Assembly: GCA_944321825.1 (NCBI GenBank)
Contig: CALUMU010000007.1
Coordinates: 62,001 to 126,000 of the forward strand
Source: Candidatus Amulumruptor caecigallinarius
GTDB lineage: Bacteria > Bacteroidota > Bacteroidia > Bacteroidales > Muribaculaceae
Direction of reading: 5' to 3'
DNA length: 64,000 nt
Shown here: one piece after another, positions 36,768 to 45,305 of the stretch
Layout of the letters: each line of letters opens with the position of its first letter
How positions within the stretch are numbered: position 1 is the first letter of the stretch
Made by a program: the position numbers and the translations under genes
Notes under the pieces: generated by a model
Seen by the model: the letters and a program-made list of their open reading frames with translations, nothing else
What the model was told of the DNA's origin: nothing
Database searches by the model: none

Positions 36768-37178
36768 TTACAATGGTCGGCGAATGTGTCTGCGTGCTTT
36801 GGCGCGGACGGTATAGAATTTGCGCATGGCGGTCGACGGGGCTATATAGTATCCGCGCATGGTGCCGTCGGCCATCACATGTGCCAAGGCATCGCGCTGG
36901 CTAAGCCCCCTGCGGGCCATCACCCCGTCTACCCGCGCCGCGAGTTCTTCCCACATCAGGCGTTTGCGGAGCTTCGCCGCATCGGAGGGATGCGCCCTGA
37001 CATAGCGTATCATGCGCAGGGCATAGTCATACGTCATGTAGTAGCCGGTCACACCGCCGGCGGCTGCAGCCGCCGATACATCCGACACTTTTATGGACTT
37101 GTCAGCATCCATCGACTTGATGATGCGGCGGCAACTCATGAGGAAATCACGGTCACGGCGCAGGGTAGATTGGGTCAT
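36768..37178 (-). CDS. Hypothetical protein with internal duplication, possibly DNA-binding
   Basis: 136 residues from ATG 37176-37178 (MTQSTLRRD); the longer frame lacks a better signal. Basic and helical, with two copies of one pattern: GGVTGYYMTYDYALRMIRYVR near residue 40 and GTMRGYYIAPSTAMRKFYTVR near residue 105. The repeat G-YY-x4-A-(L/M)R suggests a duplicated helical DNA- or RNA-binding unit. No known family was recognised. It lies immediately downstream of the palindromic element 37217-37370. Confidence 0.55.
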   Translation of the reverse strand: MTQSTLRRDRDFLMSCRRIIKSMDADKSIKVSDVSAAAAAGGVTGYYMTYDYALRMIRYVRAHPSDAAKLRKRLMWEELAARVDGVMARRGLSQRDALAHVMADGTMRGYYIAPSTAMRKFYTVRAKARRHIRRPL

Positions 37179-37216
37179 AAGCAACTCACAAAAATTAGTT
37201 ATATATTTAATTTTAC

Positions 37217-37370
37217 AAGTAACCCTGCGGGCTTGCATATCCTTGCTCGTCTTTTCGGCTGATTTTTACTCTCACTCAGTCGCTTAGCTCGCTAAGCTCG
37301 TTCGTTCGACTTGAAAATCACCTCGGAAATCCTTCGCAATTATATGCAAGCTAATTTTTGCGAGTTACTT
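37217..37370. repeat. Palindromic intergenic element of about 154 bp
   Basis: The outer arms AAGTAAC (37217-37223) and GTTACTT (37364-37370) are complementary. The next arms, GCTTGCATAT (37231-37240) and ATATGCAAGC (37342-37351), are perfectly complementary. The centre is GCTTAGC-TC-GCTAAGC (37282-37297). The intervening sequence also pairs imperfectly. The 308-bp gap (37179-37486) between the portal gene and the 136-aa gene contains nothing else. It may be a structured RNA or a MITE-like relic. Confidence 0.65.
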
Positions 37371-37486
37371 AGCAGACATTTTCAATTCAATTTAAATCAA
37401 CAAATATTGGTGTTTTTACAATGGCAAATATACCATCACACCTCAGCTCGCATACAGCCCATTAATGCAAACAAACGTTAACGACA

Positions 37487-38968
37487 CTACACCGGCAGCG
37501 TCATGCCTACTTTAGCGTCGCGGTCGGCACGAAATGCGTTAAACGAGTCGATGACATCAAGCAGAGCGGTCATTGAATTTTCGACGCGGCTCTCGTACAT
37601 CGTCGCCCCTTCGTTGCCCACAGGGGTCTCTCCACGCAAAGCTCCGCTCACACCCGATATGCGGTCAAGCAGCTGCAACTCAAGCGAAAGCAGCTTGTGA
37701 GCACCCGCATCGGCTCCGTTCGACACCACCTGAGCCGGCTTGATGTCGCCCGAAGGCACATAAGGCACCACGCCGTTGCAGCACGACCATTCGCTGACTA
37801 TCCGCTCCCACGAATACTCCTTGGGCTTGGCGGTGATGGGATAGAGCAACACCCCTTTGGCCGAAAAAGTCATGATATGGTCGATAAGGGTCAGAAGGCG
37901 GTTGACATGACGCTGCTGGTCCACTACATCTTCGACGAAAGAGTGCACCTCGCCGTCGGTCATAGGGAAAAACTTCACCACGAACGGATGCATACCGTGG
38001 GCATACGGACTAAGCCCGGAGTCAAGCAACGTGCCGTCAGGAGCGAAAAACCTGAACCGCCACACCAACGTGGTGTCCCTGCGCGACTCAAGCAGCGGAC
38101 GGCCTTGACGCGCCCTGGTGCGGTTGATACGCTTTATATCATCAAGTTGGGACAGGTCTGTCATAAAACCGTCGGCGCTGACGGGGTCATAGACGCGCAC
38201 CACTTCACGGCTCTCAAGGGTCCACACCTCTATCACACGGCACCGTCCTTCAGTGGCAAGGTGATAATCGGGCGACTCGACACCGCCAAGCTGCTCTCCG
38301 CCGCCCAGCCCCGACGGTACATCTGCCGATGCAAAAGCCCTCACGATGTCGCTGCGGCGTGTAGCGTCGCCATGCGAGAAGCGCATCACCGCCTCGGTCA
38401 GGCTCATGTCGTGGAGCATACCCACAAGCTCGATGTCCCATCCGCGAGGGTCGCGGAAACGGTTTACGAAAAAGCGCGACGGGCTGACATTGTCGACCCA
38501 CACACGCGCCTTGCTGTCATGGAGACGGCGTTCGTACACCACCTTTTGTATGGCGCATCCCGAAATCAGAAATTCCTCAAGCATACGCGCATCTATCTCG
38601 TCAAGGGCGTTGATGCGGCGCGTCTCCGCCATCTCTTGCTGCGACATCATGCCGCCGGAAGGTGTCCGTGGCGCGACATCCTCGCGCAGCATCGCCCGGA
38701 AACGCCCCACTATGGTCTTGACGAGCTGGCGTATGATGTTGTTGGTCTGCGGAGTGCGGCCGCACACACGCGAATACTCGCCTTCGGTCATGATGTGGCC
38801 GCTCGGAGTCTCCACCTTGTCGCCCCACTGCCGGCCATAGGTAAAATCCTTGTACCGCACCCGCGACTGGCGGAGCGCAGACCCTCCGCACCAGGCATCG
38901 TAAGCCGCCGCAAACACCGCCGCGTCGGCAGCACCTGTTGTCGGAGCAGTGTTACATATGGTATCCAT
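37487..38968 (-). CDS. Phage portal-like protein
   Basis: 493 residues. N-terminal DFTYGRQWGDKV and NNIIRQLVKTIVGRFRAM resemble the start of dsDNA-phage portal proteins. The long helical middle with VEDVVDQQRHVNRLLTLIDH and the C-terminal LSLELQLLDRISGVSGALRGE also fit. Portals form the dodecameric DNA gate at one capsid vertex. It is encoded after the likely capsid protein, the reverse of the usual portal-then-capsid order, and no terminase, tail or lysis genes are within reach. Host-like composition suggests long residence. The call is by overall pattern, so moderate confidence. Confidence 0.65.
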   Translation of the reverse strand: MDTICNTAPTTGAADAAVFAAAYDAWCGGSALRQSRVRYKDFTYGRQWGDKVETPSGHIMTEGEYSRVCGRTPQTNNIIRQLVKTIVGRFRAMLREDVAPRTPSGGMMSQQEMAETRRINALDEIDARMLEEFLISGCAIQKVVYERRLHDSKARVWVDNVSPSRFFVNRFRDPRGWDIELVGMLHDMSLTEAVMRFSHGDATRRSDIVRAFASADVPSGLGGGEQLGGVESPDYHLATEGRCRVIEVWTLESREVVRVYDPVSADGFMTDLSQLDDIKRINRTRARQGRPLLESRRDTTLVWRFRFFAPDGTLLDSGLSPYAHGMHPFVVKFFPMTDGEVHSFVEDVVDQQRHVNRLLTLIDHIMTFSAKGVLLYPITAKPKEYSWERIVSEWSCCNGVVPYVPSGDIKPAQVVSNGADAGAHKLLSLELQLLDRISGVSGALRGETPVGNEGATMYESRVENSMTALLDVIDSFNAFRADRDAKVGMTLPV

Positions 38969-38982
38969 CTGTAAAAGAAAAA

Positions 38983-39534
38983 TTAGAGTTTCAAATCTTC
39001 GCTCGTAATGCTGCCGAGAAGCAGCTCGTCAAATACGTACATCCCGTCAGAAGGCTCCATGACCACCGACACTTCTTCAATCCCGGCCTCGTCACACAGC
39101 GGCGAAAGTATGTGGAGCGTGCGGTCCCTGAGTGTCACTATCGGACGGCAGTCACCTCCTCGCAGATACGGATTGGATGAGCAATCCGCCCTCTCAGCCG
39201 CTTCGGCGGGTACCACCGGCTCGCGCCACCCGGTCAGCCTTACGCCTACCACCCTTCTGACCTCCCGTGGCAGACTGATGCTGTAGGCATCCTCCTCGGC
39301 AAGGCAATGGAGTGTCAACGACGACGATATGTCCGACACTTCAAGCAGGCCGACAGGAGCCGTGTCAAGCTGACGCAGGTACCACGCCCTCATCTTTGCG
39401 GTGCAAATCCCGTCGGCATCTACCGCGTCGGTGCGCTCCATGGCGGCACCGCTGTCCGCCGGAGCGAGAGGCTCAAGCAGGGTCATAAGCCGCCACTGCT
39501 TGAGCATCTCTGCAGGTGTCAATCTCAGCAACAT
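38983..39534 (-). CDS. Probable head-completion/adaptor protein
   Basis: 183 residues from ATG 39532-39534 (MLLRLTPAEMLKQWRLM). A longer start at 39573 would overlap the capsid gene by 32 bp and is possible. No named family was recognised. The position between capsid and portal genes and the mixed alpha/beta sequence with an acidic C-terminus suit an adaptor. It ends 14 bp before the portal gene. Function is inferred from context only. Confidence 0.5.
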   Translation of the reverse strand: MLLRLTPAEMLKQWRLMTLLEPLAPADSGAAMERTDAVDADGICTAKMRAWYLRQLDTAPVGLLEVSDISSSLTLHCLAEEDAYSISLPREVRRVVGVRLTGWREPVVPAEAAERADCSSNPYLRGGDCRPIVTLRDRTLHILSPLCDEAGIEEVSVVMEPSDGMYVFDELLLGSITSEDLKL

Positions 39535-39541
39535 GGCGATG

Positions 39542-40774
39542 TCAGGCTGTGAGATGTACACGCATATGGGCATCGGGACAACGGAGCACGAGGCAGCTCG
39601 CTTCGGTGGCCACTACGGCATTGGTGTTGCGCTGGCCGCTCGTGCGCAGGTCAAGACGCTCGGCCTTGAAAGGCACATGGGCATACTTGGTCAGGTATTG
39701 CGGATCGAACACCAATCCGTCGGAAGCATGGCCGCAGATGTCGAAAACCTCATTGTACTTGACAAGCAGCGTACCGAACTTCGAGGTAATCTCGTTGAAG
39801 TCTATGCCCCACCGGGTGAAAGTCTGCGCACCCATGACCACATGGGTGGTGGCTATTTTGCTCAGGGCGGATATAAGCTCGCTGCCTCCGACGAGAATCT
39901 TGCGTGTGGCACCTCCGCCCGTACCCGTAAACGCGCTGCGGAGCATATCGATCAGCACCGATTCGGACAGCGTAGCCTTCGACAGGCTGAAATCCTTTGC
40001 CGCCTGCATATAGATGCCGCCGGTGGTCAGCACCTCCTCATGCTTGCGCGGATTGGTGAAGCGGTTCTTGACACCGAAGAGGAAATTCTTCTCCATGCCC
40101 AAACGCATATCCATGATGGCTATCTCCTCCTGGTCGCTGAATGTCCAGCCCACCTCCTTGTTGGCTATCTTCTGGTAAGTCGACTCCTCTATCTGCATCT
40201 TGAATATCTGGCAGTAGTTGTCATCCTTGGTAGGCAGAGCCTCAAACTGCGGGGTCTGCACATCGAGTTCGGTAGCAGCACGCCCCATGCGCACAAGTGT
40301 ATCGCCGGTGTTGATATTCATGTCTTCAGGCTCCATGTCGGCCGACGCAAGGGCTACCACGGTCAGATTGCCGGTCGACTCGTCACGGCTCATGACATAC
40401 AGCACCAGAGAATCCGCGGCCGAGGATGCCGAAGGGGGGAGGCACAGTATGGTCTCGCTTTCCTGGAAGATGTCGCTGTCGACGGAGAGCGTGTAAGTCT
40501 GCACGTCGCCCATCTTAGTCGCCGCATTGAACGATGTCACCCTCGCCGTATCGGGCTTGGAGCTGACAGAGTAATATTCCACAATCATCGACCCTGACTG
40601 GCGGCAACCGCCGCAGCGCGAAATCTGGTCGATAGGTGTTGCCGTGGGGCGTATCATGGTGACGCGGCGGTCTATCTCGTTAAGAAGCAGCCCGGGTGCG
40701 AGTTTGTTGGTGGTTGAAGTCGTGAGCGGTTCGCCGCTGATGGCGGCTCCGTGGGTAAGTTTAATCTGTGACAT
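39542..40774 (-). CDS. Major capsid protein-like
   Basis: 410 residues with no signal peptide. N-terminal arm (LLNEIDRRVTMIRPTATPID), then a mixed alpha/beta body with strands and helices like SU10/HK97-type major capsid proteins, with GGIYMQAAKDFSLSKATLSE and RKILVGGSELISALS. The last 50 residues resemble the P-domain strands. The partners around it (acidic scaffold-like upstream, adaptor and portal downstream) support the call. It could form a shell without packaging DNA, as a terminase is missing. Structural homology would have to be confirmed. Confidence 0.62.
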   Translation of the reverse strand: MSQIKLTHGAAISGEPLTTSTTNKLAPGLLLNEIDRRVTMIRPTATPIDQISRCGGCRQSGSMIVEYYSVSSKPDTARVTSFNAATKMGDVQTYTLSVDSDIFQESETILCLPPSASSAADSLVLYVMSRDESTGNLTVVALASADMEPEDMNINTGDTLVRMGRAATELDVQTPQFEALPTKDDNYCQIFKMQIEESTYQKIANKEVGWTFSDQEEIAIMDMRLGMEKNFLFGVKNRFTNPRKHEEVLTTGGIYMQAAKDFSLSKATLSESVLIDMLRSAFTGTGGGATRKILVGGSELISALSKIATTHVVMGAQTFTRWGIDFNEITSKFGTLLVKYNEVFDICGHASDGLVFDPQYLTKYAHVPFKAERLDLRTSGQRNTNAVVATEASCLVLRCPDAHMRVHLTA

Positions 40775-40833
40775 GACAATTCAATTTTAAAAAAAAATTA
40801 TACAATTTTTAGGTTTACAAAAATTACTCATTT

Positions 40834-41274
40834 TCAGTCCCATATGCTTGGGCGGATTCTGCGTAGAAGCACCAAGTCGTCGCCGCCGTCCGCATCCTCG
40901 TCCGTGCCTGACGCAGGGAGTGGGTCCTCGCGGCGGGGCTGCTCCCATATGCCATTGCGGCGCATCTGATGCGACATGGCTTCGCTGCGTCCGCGCTGAT
41001 AACCGCGCTGCTCCGCCTCAGCCACGGCACGTGCAAGTTCGGCGCGGCTTACCATGGTTTCTGTCTCATTTTCAGGGTTTTCCTCCCCAATATCCGAGGA
41101 TGCGGACACATCTTCTTCATCGGTAACGCTGTCGGGCTGGGGTCCGGCACCGCCGCCGTCCACGCCGTCAGCCGCTTCTTTGGTTTCTGAAGCCTCCTCA
41201 TGTTGCTTCAGTTTCAGCTCCTCCTCCGAGGGATAAGCTTCGCGGGTAAAATGTTTGCCTTTGGATTTTGCCAT
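40834..41274 (-). CDS. Acidic scaffold-like protein, first gene of the capsid module
   Basis: 146 residues, very hydrophilic and acidic (E/D-rich middle), with a short coiled-coil segment (SRAELARAVAEAEQRGYQRG) and a basic N-terminus. This is typical of capsid scaffolding or small head-assembly proteins encoded immediately before a capsid gene. It starts the leftward series scaffold - capsid - adaptor - portal. Alternative: an unrelated low-complexity protein. Confidence 0.5.
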   Translation of the reverse strand: MAKSKGKHFTREAYPSEEELKLKQHEEASETKEAADGVDGGGAGPQPDSVTDEEDVSASSDIGEENPENETETMVSRAELARAVAEAEQRGYQRGRSEAMSHQMRRNGIWEQPRREDPLPASGTDEDADGGDDLVLLRRIRPSIWD

Positions 41275-41429
41275 AAACTATGATTTAAAAGGTTGATACT
41301 TACTGGTCATAACTGACTGACCGTGTGACAAAATTACCACCCGCCGGAGCCGCAGTCATGCGAAAATATCAGTACCTTTGCATAAAATTCATAACCTTAT
41401 GCCAAAACAGCCAATCAGCCAGAGACTTA

Positions 41430-41707
41430 GAGTGTGTTTGAATTTAACATTGAAATTTTTACAAGTTATTTCGGAGGGATTTGCTTCTTGCAGAAAAGGG
41501 AGTGTGGCGAGCCACATGACCGACTCAAAAGGAGCAAAGCACCCGAAAGAACGCAGTCCATACACACTTCAAGATTCTCATACGGCATATTTTGGCTCTA
41601 TGCCACAGTATCACTCGTTACATAGCCCGCTATGCGCCTCGTTCAACAGTGGCATATAGCTCAAAATCTTCCGATAAAAATTATAATGTTAAATTTCAAA
41701 CACACTC
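41430..41707. mobile_element. MITE-like element with about 30-bp terminal inverted repeats
   Basis: 278 bp. The left end GAGTGTGTTTGAATTTAACA is matched, inverted, by TGTTAAATTTCAAACACACT ending at 41706, with one indel. TTA flanks both ends (41427-41429, 41708-41710), a plausible target duplication. Inside, 41584-41672 folds as a long imperfect hairpin centred on CATAGCCCGCTATG. It encodes no transposase. The gap 41275-41685 is otherwise empty. The right repeat contains the start codon of the next gene. Confidence 0.75.
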
Positions 41708-43530
41708 TTAAACCCGGATTCGTATATCTTGCCGTCACTACCCTGATATTTTTCATACAGCTTGCATGGTATATCCACGGTAGCCCCGTCACAGCTGCAA
41801 TGGACGCAGCCGGATGGGTATTCTTCCTGACATCGTGCCTCAGCCACGGTGCCTGTCTGGCTCTGATACTCTGGTTGGTACTCTGTCTTCCCCTTTCGAT
41901 GGCACGGCTGCCGCGTCTCGGCGGATGGCTGATGTGTGGCGGAGCGGCGATAGTATCGGTGCTGCTGTTTCTCAACATGCAGGTCTACGACATATACCGC
42001 TTCCACATCAACGGCTTCGTGCTCAATCTGGTATTCGGCGGTGGCGGCAGCGAGATATTCACATTCGACACCGCTTTATATATACGCGAAGCCTTCCTGC
42101 TGGCCATATTCATAGCCATCGCAGCCGGGGCATGGATTGCATCCATGAAATTCTCGCGGATATGCACGACTAAATTTGTCTGGACGGCAATCGCAGTGAT
42201 GCTCGGAAGCACACTCTGGGCGCACGGCTACCACATATATGCCGCATTCATGCAGAAAAGCTCGGTACTCAAATCGCAACGCCTCATCCCCTATTATTTC
42301 CCCACCACTGCCAACTCGCTGATGGCCGACTTAGGCTACATCCCTCCGCAGGGCAACGTCTTTGACGACACCCCTTCGACGGCATCGGGCGAGGTCAACT
42401 ATCCGCTCCACCCGATAGTGGCCGAAAAGCCTCAGCAGCAGCCCAATATACTCCTCATACTGATAGACTCGTGGAGCCGACGCGCCCTCGACCCGGAGAC
42501 GATGCCCAACGCCTACAGGTATGCCCGGGAAAACGTGCTTTACGACAACCATTTCTCATGCAGCAACGGCACACGCGGCTCGGTGTTCGGCATCTATTTC
42601 TCCGTCCCGGCCTACTACTGGGACCTTTTCGAGAGCAGCAAAGTCAACCCGGTGTTTATCGACACTATGCTCGAATCGGGATACACTTGCCAAGTGTATC
42701 CCGGAGCTACGCTCGTAGGTCCGCCGTTTTTCCGCGTGGTGTTCCGCAAAATCCCCAATCTCAACATCTCCACTCCCGGCAATACCGCATGGGACCGCGA
42801 CCGTGCCATAACGGACAACTTCATCAGGGATTTGCCAAAATATGTGGCATCGGGCAAGCCGTTCTTCTCCATGGTGTTCTACGACCTCCCGCACAGCTTC
42901 GAGATAACACCCGAGCAGCTCCGGTTCCAGCCGTCATGGACTTTCGCCGACTATACCAAGCTCAACAACGACCTCGACCCTACAGGCTTCTTCAATCTCT
43001 ACCGCAACACCTGCTACGAAACCGATAAGATGCTCGGCGACATACTCGCCGCTCTCGACAGGGAGGGCTGCGCCGACAACACCGTGGTGATCGTAACCGG
43101 CGACCATGCGCAGGAATTTAACGAAAACCGTAAAAATTACTGGAGCCACGGAGGCAACTTCTCGCGTTGGCAGATACAGGTACCCCTCATCGTCCACGTT
43201 CCGGGAGCCGAAGGGGGTATAGTGCGCACACACCGCACCACCCATTATGACATCGTGCCTACGCTGATGCAGACATTCCTCGGTGTGAAAAACCCCATCG
43301 ACGACTACTCTGCTGGCCATCTGCTGACCGACACCGTGAGCCGCGACTGGCATGTGGTGGGGAGCGAACTCAACTACGGATTCATCGTCGAGGGCGACAC
43401 GATACTCGAAAAAACACCCTCCGGCGGCCTTGAAGTCACCGATGCAGCCCTCAACCCCGTAGACGGTTACCGCGTGGATGCCGCAGCATTCCGCTCAGCC
43501 ATGACGCGCCTCAACCGCTTCATGAAATAG
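41686..43530 (+). CDS. YejM/PbgA-like membrane alkaline-phosphatase-superfamily protein
   Basis: 614 residues from ATG 41686. Five transmembrane segments lie within the first 190 residues (about 10-28, 42-66, 75-97, 125-147, 155-175), as in the DUF3413 domain of YejM. A periplasmic sulfatase-like domain follows, with NILLILIDSWSRRAL, the nucleophile-position threonine in CSNGTRGSVFG, and TGDHAQEFNEN. YejM regulates LPS synthesis and carries a non-catalytic or phosphatase-like domain; LtaS-like lipid transferases are the alternative. The first seven codons (MLNFKHT) come from the MITE terminal repeat. A convergent permease gene follows after 11 bp. Confidence 0.8.
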   Translation: MLNFKHTLKPGFVYLAVTTLIFFIQLAWYIHGSPVTAAMDAAGWVFFLTSCLSHGACLALILWLVLCLPLSMARLPRLGGWLMCGGAAIVSVLLFLNMQVYDIYRFHINGFVLNLVFGGGGSEIFTFDTALYIREAFLLAIFIAIAAGAWIASMKFSRICTTKFVWTAIAVMLGSTLWAHGYHIYAAFMQKSSVLKSQRLIPYYFPTTANSLMADLGYIPPQGNVFDDTPSTASGEVNYPLHPIVAEKPQQQPNILLILIDSWSRRALDPETMPNAYRYARENVLYDNHFSCSNGTRGSVFGIYFSVPAYYWDLFESSKVNPVFIDTMLESGYTCQVYPGATLVGPPFFRVVFRKIPNLNISTPGNTAWDRDRAITDNFIRDLPKYVASGKPFFSMVFYDLPHSFEITPEQLRFQPSWTFADYTKLNNDLDPTGFFNLYRNTCYETDKMLGDILAALDREGCADNTVVIVTGDHAQEFNENRKNYWSHGGNFSRWQIQVPLIVHVPGAEGGIVRTHRTTHYDIVPTLMQTFLGVKNPIDDYSAGHLLTDTVSRDWHVVGSELNYGFIVEGDTILEKTPSGGLEVTDAALNPVDGYRVDAAAFRSAMTRLNRFMK

Positions 43531-43541
43531 CCCTCTTGCAA

Positions 43542-44765
43542 TTAAGAAATAGCCCTCTTCGGCACCATGAAGCGTGCCACTACGGATGTCACCGCCGCAA
43601 CAGCCACTATCAATGTAAATACGGCAAGCGCGTCCGTCCACTCCACCCTCACGGGGTAGGATGTGATAATCATCTTGGCGTGGTCGCCCCCCATCTTGAT
43701 TATTCCCGTGGCCTGCTGTACAAGCGACAACGCCACGCCGAGTATTATCCCCGCTACACCGCCGAACAGCGTAATCAAAGCCCCCTCGATGGTGAATATG
43801 TTTGAAACCAAACTTCGCGGAGCACCCAAAGCCCGCAATATCCCTATGCTACCCTCCTTCTCTATAACGAGCATCGAAAGGGTGGAGATGATGTTGAATG
43901 AGGCTATCACCACTATGAATGCCAGCAGCAGAAACGTTATCCACTTCTCCACATTGACCATACGGAAAGCCTCGGCCTGCTGCATATAGCGGTCAAGCAC
44001 CCGGTAAGACGGGCCGAGCCTCCTCTCTATCTCCTGGCGCATACTTTCCGCATCCGCCCCTTGAGCTATACCTATATCTACCCGGCTTGCCTCTGACTCA
44101 TAGTCAAGCAGATGCCGTGCCTGAGCAAGCGACATCACCACTCGCGGCATGTCGGCATCCTTGTCGTCGGCCTGATACACGGCCGACACGGTCACCGAAT
44201 CCTCCCTGAATGCAGTCGACGGCATCGCCGGATTGATGCGCCCCTTGCGGCGTGGCACATACAGATGCACGAAATCATACCCTCCGGGGAAAGCCATCAG
44301 CCCGTTGGCGGCACCCACACTGAGCAGTCCGGCTCCGAGGGTCGACATCCTCTCCGATGTCACCGCGCCGTCGATGATGGTCTGCGAATAGTCCACGATG
44401 CTGTCATAGCCGGCCGGCACACCTTGTATGCTGACCGGCAAATGGTACTGGCGGTACACGGCCAACGCTACCTCGTCGATTACCGGGGCTGCACCGCTCA
44501 CACCGGCAACCTCTTTGACGGCAGCAGCCACAGAGTCCGCATCGTCTATCACTTTGCCCGACGACGGCTCCACTGTCAGCGGAGGCGACACAAGCGATAC
44601 ATGCGAAAACACCATGTCGTTGAATCCGTTGAACACCGACAGCACGCATATCACGGCCATCGTCGCAACGGCAACGCCGGCAACGGATATGATTGATATG
44701 ACGTTGACGGCGTTATGGGTCTTTCGCGAAAAGAAATATCGCAGGGCTATCCGCAGTGCGAGCAT
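43542..44765 (-). CDS. LolC/LolE-like FtsX-family ABC transporter permease
   Basis: 407 residues. N-terminal TM with flanking motif LRIALRYFFSRKTHNAVNVIS, a large periplasmic MacB_PCD-type domain (about 45-240), then three C-terminal TM segments with IGILRALGAPRSLV, the FtsX coupling motif. Such permeases extract lipoproteins from the inner membrane or act in related export. The ATPase subunit is not encoded nearby. It follows rbfA on the same strand by 95 bp, an arrangement found in Bacteroidales. Confidence 0.88.
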   Translation of the reverse strand: MLALRIALRYFFSRKTHNAVNVISIISVAGVAVATMAVICVLSVFNGFNDMVFSHVSLVSPPLTVEPSSGKVIDDADSVAAAVKEVAGVSGAAPVIDEVALAVYRQYHLPVSIQGVPAGYDSIVDYSQTIIDGAVTSERMSTLGAGLLSVGAANGLMAFPGGYDFVHLYVPRRKGRINPAMPSTAFREDSVTVSAVYQADDKDADMPRVVMSLAQARHLLDYESEASRVDIGIAQGADAESMRQEIERRLGPSYRVLDRYMQQAEAFRMVNVEKWITFLLLAFIVVIASFNIISTLSMLVIEKEGSIGILRALGAPRSLVSNIFTIEGALITLFGGVAGIILGVALSLVQQATGIIKMGGDHAKMIITSYPVRVEWTDALAVFTLIVAVAAVTSVVARFMVPKRAIS

Positions 44766-44860
44766 ATTGGCTTAAGCAATAGAGTTAGGGCTTTATGTAA
44801 GATATTTATGATTCTTCTGCCGAGGGGGTTCCGTCGGTCTTAGCGAATGTTTTAAAATAT

Positions 44861-45193
44861 TCACTTAAGCAGACGGTCGATGTTTTCAAGGTAATCGAGC
44901 GAATCGTCTAAGTAAAACGCTAATTCGGGCACTTTGCGGAGCTGGTAACGCACTTTCTGCCCTAACTCGTAGCGTATGGTCTTCATCTGCTCTTTGGCAG
45001 CCTGGATCACCTCCTGCGCCTTTCCGGATGGGAAAACCGAAAGATACACTTTGGCTACGCTGAGGTCGGGCGACACCCTGACCGCGCTGACCGACACTAT
45101 AGTGCCGTGGGTTTTGGCAGTCTGCTGGCGGAATATTTCGCTGATCTCCTTCTGGAGGAGACGGCATATCTTGGCTTGTCGTGTTGATTCCAT
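44861..45193 (-). CDS. rbfA: Ribosome-binding factor A
   Basis: 110 residues. RQAKICRLLQKEISEIFRQQ and VSAVRVSPDLSVAKVYLSVF are diagnostic, with the KH-like fold ending at LRKVPELAFYLDDSLDY. It matures the 5' end of 16S rRNA within the 30S subunit and is needed for growth in the cold. It sits between the tonB-like gene (113 bp upstream) and the LolC/E-like permease. Confidence 0.95.
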   Translation of the reverse strand: MESTRQAKICRLLQKEISEIFRQQTAKTHGTIVSVSAVRVSPDLSVAKVYLSVFPSGKAQEVIQAAKEQMKTIRYELGQKVRYQLRKVPELAFYLDDSLDYLENIDRLLK

Positions 45194-45305
45194 AATTATA
45201 TAGGTATATTTTTAAGTAATTTATTCCAGGGGTTCAAGAGCTATCGCTCATATAGCATAACGCTTGAAAGCCCCAAAAGGGTCACCAGAAAACCTCAAAA
45301 TGAAG

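Noticed and set aside
37697-40597. Plus-strand frames of 425 and 398 aa over the portal and capsid genes
   Set aside because: Same cause: G+C-rich codon use leaves the opposite strand open. The minus-strand frames are collinear, tightly spaced and have coherent N-termini.
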